From Luteolibacter pohnpeiensis (GTDB lineage Bacteria; Verrucomicrobiota; Verrucomicrobiia; Verrucomicrobiales; Akkermansiaceae), in NCBI RefSeq assembly GCF_016595435.1, contig NZ_JAENIJ010000018.1:1-64000 (forward strand): a stretch of DNA of 64,000 nt. Reading direction: 5' to 3'. The notes under the pieces were generated by a model. It was given only the letters and a program-made list of their open reading frames with translations, had not been told where the DNA came from and did not search any database. Both the position numbers and the translations under genes were made by a program. Shown piece after piece: positions 62,054 through 64,000 of the stretch (positions within the stretch are counted from its first letter, which is position 1; each line of letters starts with the position of its first letter).

Positions 62054-63056
62054 CCAGCATTCGCATAAAAATCACGCGCGCCTCATCCTCGGTCACGGAG
62101 GATTCATCAGGCAGTGGAATGTACTGCAGACTGAAATGAAATCGATCATTGAACTCTGAATCAGGCTCTTCATCTCGAATTTCCATCTCAAGGACATACT
62201 CACCCCGGTTGATTTCGATGTGCCCTTGTTTCGCCCGATCCAGGCATTTCCGAAGCTTGTATTTGGGATTAAAGGATAGCCAACCCATATACTGACTGTC
62301 TCCGTCAGCGCCATTGAAGCCGAGTCGGATATCCACATAACCATCCAATTCCAGATTAGGTGTTAGATTGGCAAGGTCTTCTTTCAATGGCTTGAGTGAA
62401 GGGCCATTCTCGGTGGAAGCCGCATTTATGATTGCTTGCACTAACCGACCGGGAAAGTCATCGCCATCCAGCAACTCCTTCTTGAATCCCGCTTCCAGGT
62501 AGGCTTGCCGCAGCTTCGCGATATGAGCAGCCCTAGCTTCAGCAAACTTTCCAGCGGAGCGATCGGTTTTCCAGTCCAGCACAAACGGCTCAGACCAATG
62601 GGTGGTAATATCTGAAGAAGTATGGCCATCATCCAACCCGACCCGGACCGTCAGTGGCGCATCCTGTTCAGCGAAATCATCTAACGAAATCCAGAAATCA
62701 CCATTCGCTCCCGGTTCAAAGGAGTGTTCGACAGGACCGGCACCATCATAGCCGATGTGGAGATCGACCCATTTACCGCCAACCTGTTTCTCGAATCGCA
62801 CGAACCGTGGTTCGAACTGACCATCCTTCGGCTCACCAAACCCGGTAAAAGTAATCGGTTTCTCGCTATGATTCTCGAAGTGAAACCATCCGACATAAAA
62901 ATCCCCTAATGGCGATGGAGTGATCTCCTTCGGTTTGAAAACGACCTCACTGCCGGTTTCAGCGGCGTGAAGTTGGATCACAGCAACAACCTGCAGCATG
63001 ATCAGCGTGATCCATTTCAATGCATGAACTGGGAACAGATGCCTTGAATTCTTCAT
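62022..63056 (-). CDS. secreted hypothetical protein, 344 aa
   Basis: Signal peptide (ALKWITLIMLQVVAVIQLHAAE) and a beta-rich mature domain (WFHFENHSEKPITFTGFG, later VDIRLGFNG). No enzyme motif was found. It lies on one strand with the NlpC-like gene, which starts inside its last codons. The DUF3516 helicase-like gene is upstream, 30 nt away. Function unknown. Confidence 0.65.
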   Translation of the reverse strand: MKNSRHLFPVHALKWITLIMLQVVAVIQLHAAETGSEVVFKPKEITPSPLGDFYVGWFHFENHSEKPITFTGFGEPKDGQFEPRFVRFEKQVGGKWVDLHIGYDGAGPVEHSFEPGANGDFWISLDDFAEQDAPLTVRVGLDDGHTSSDITTHWSEPFVLDWKTDRSAGKFAEARAAHIAKLRQAYLEAGFKKELLDGDDFPGRLVQAIINAASTENGPSLKPLKEDLANLTPNLELDGYVDIRLGFNGADGDSQYMGWLSFNPKYKLRKCLDRAKQGHIEINRGEYVLEMEIRDEEPDSEFNDRFHFSLQYIPLPDESSVTEDEARVIFMRMLDVLESQLEPG

Positions 63057-63086
63057 GACTGGGTGATGGCAACAAATAACTCTCCA

Positions 63087-64000
63087 TCAACTCACGATTG
63101 GTTCCAGACCTTCCAAACGCAGAATGGGAGTTCTCGATTCGTTGGATTTTCCGATATCCAGGGTGAATACCAAATTCCAATCATTCAATTCATCGGGATC
63201 GATCAGAGTTTGATGGATAGTGGTTAGATCATCCGACAAATGCGTGTGCCGGGCATTCCGGGCTTCGGGATCGAGCCGAATTTGCTGATGACTTTCATAG
63301 TATGAATCAAGTTGTCGGATCAGTCTCTCATTCGTCCACAGCTTGCCTTCTGAATCTGCTGGTTCAATGAGCGAGAGCACGGTTTCGATCTGATCGCGAG
63401 CCAGCGCGGTAACCAGCGTGAGGAGATGATTCCGGAGTTGGCGTGTGAAGCTCAGCTTGTCCTTGGTGTAAGGGATCTTCGCTTTGAATTCCGCAAGTCG
63501 TTCGGCCGCTTTATCGGCTTTCTCTGCGGCATTCTCATCGATCGCTTCCGGATGCTGGATGTTCTGCCATTCATCCAACAAGCTTGAGTCGGTATGGCGG
63601 ACGATGAGTTCGAGAAACGACTCCGCCTCATGTAGCTCTTCCGTTTTGAAAGTATCAGGAACGGTTTGCGAAAGAACCTTATAAACTTCGGTTAGATGTC
63701 GCAGCAGGACCGCCTCCCCACGCTCCAGTTTGTAGGTCTTCACATAATCTTCGAACGATTGGAAATTCTCGATCATCTCCCGTGCGACCGATTTCGGCCG
63801 GACATTTTCATTCGCCAGATACGGATGTCTGATTTTGTATTCGTTGAAAGTATCGTAAATGAAATCCTTACCGGGTTTTGGCCATTCAACTTCCTCCAAA
63901 GCCGCGATGCGATCGTCGTATTCGACGCCCTCGTCTTTAAGCCTCGCCATCAGTTCTGATTTCAAAAGATCAATCTGCTTGCGCAACACCGCGTCCGGGT
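63087..64000 (-). CDS. DUF3516 helicase-like protein, C-terminal part only (runs off the window)
   Basis: The frame is open through the right edge, so only the last 304 codons or so are visible. They match the pattern of the DUF3516 region that ends a group of large DEAD/DEAH helicases: KLERGEAVLLRHLTEVYKVL, TVPDTFKTEEL and VRHTDSSLLDEWQN. The helicase motor itself would lie beyond 64000. No start can be given. Confidence 0.75.
   Translation of the reverse strand, partial: PDAVLRKQIDLLKSELMARLKDEGVEYDDRIAALEEVEWPKPGKDFIYDTFNEYKIRHPYLANENVRPKSVAREMIENFQSFEDYVKTYKLERGEAVLLRHLTEVYKVLSQTVPDTFKTEELHEAESFLELIVRHTDSSLLDEWQNIQHPEAIDENAAEKADKAAERLAEFKAKIPYTKDKLSFTRQLRNHLLTLVTALARDQIETVLSLIEPADSEGKLWTNERLIRQLDSYYESHQQIRLDPEARNARHTHLSDDLTTIHQTLIDPDELNDWNLVFTLDIGKSNESRTPILRLEGLEPIVS

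Overview
The window reads as chromosomal DNA of a moderately GC-rich Verrucomicrobiota bacterium, probably of the Verrucomicrobiales. The signs are a PEP-CTERM secreted protein, a MurC-MurB fusion in a short division cluster (murG, murCB, ddl, ftsQ, ftsA, ftsZ), an IspG of the long three-domain type, many secreted hypothetical proteins and a degenerate kinase fused to a sulfatase-modifying-factor-like domain. The taxon is inferred from gene content only.

Layout. 1-240: a 9-bp tandem repeat and small hairpin repeats. 241-7900: a glycosyltransferase, then a sugar-processing cluster (two TIM-barrel proteins, a mutarotase-like protein, a ManA-like cupin, a Gfo/Idh/MocA dehydrogenase). 8111-17743: a RbsD/FucU-like protein, a mini RNase III-like protein and the cell-wall/division cluster, with a four-helix-bundle gene remnant between ftsA and ftsZ. 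17891-22994: a PEP-CTERM protein, a manganese-type ABC importer operon with a DtxR/MntR-like operator, and a DUF4198 protein. 23133-33440: RNase PH, a large glycoside hydrolase, two related CPBP proteases around comF, and two convergent ABC exporters. 33597-45200: coiled-coil envelope proteins, RlmH, an EF-hand lipoprotein, an ovothiol-type methyltransferase, TsaB, citrate synthase, a pseudokinase, a TPR protein, a two-component system and a TraB/GumN-like protein. 45311-48621: ispG, clpS and a DUF2017 gene. 48592-56760: an RNA repair and Ro ribonucleoprotein locus. 56796-64000: a peptidoglycan-binding protein, a SWI/SNF helicase, rfbB, secreted hypotheticals and the end of a DUF3516 helicase-like protein.

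Two loci stand out. First, the Ro60/Rtc locus: rsr (TROVE protein), three tandem structured RNAs, rtcB, rtcA and a tandem-domain nucleotidyltransferase lie on the minus strand, with the sigma-54 activator rtcR divergent. A GG-N10-GC promoter lies before rsr, and a perfect inverted repeat lies further upstream. The 385-nt gap between rsr and rtcB folds into three related Y RNAs. The first is a plain stem-loop. The other two carry tRNA-like modules in permuted order (T arm, closed acceptor stem, D arm) on the same covarying stem. Second, ispG carries an in-frame REP-associated tyrosine transposase with all motifs intact, bounded by inverted pairs of REP hairpins. It sits exactly in the linker between the TIM barrel and the central domain, so an essential enzyme reads through a mobile element.

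A DNA word (TGTTAGA/TCTAACA) also recurs on both strands and in several reading frames, using otherwise rare codons. All calls come from reading sequence and translations; no database search was run.
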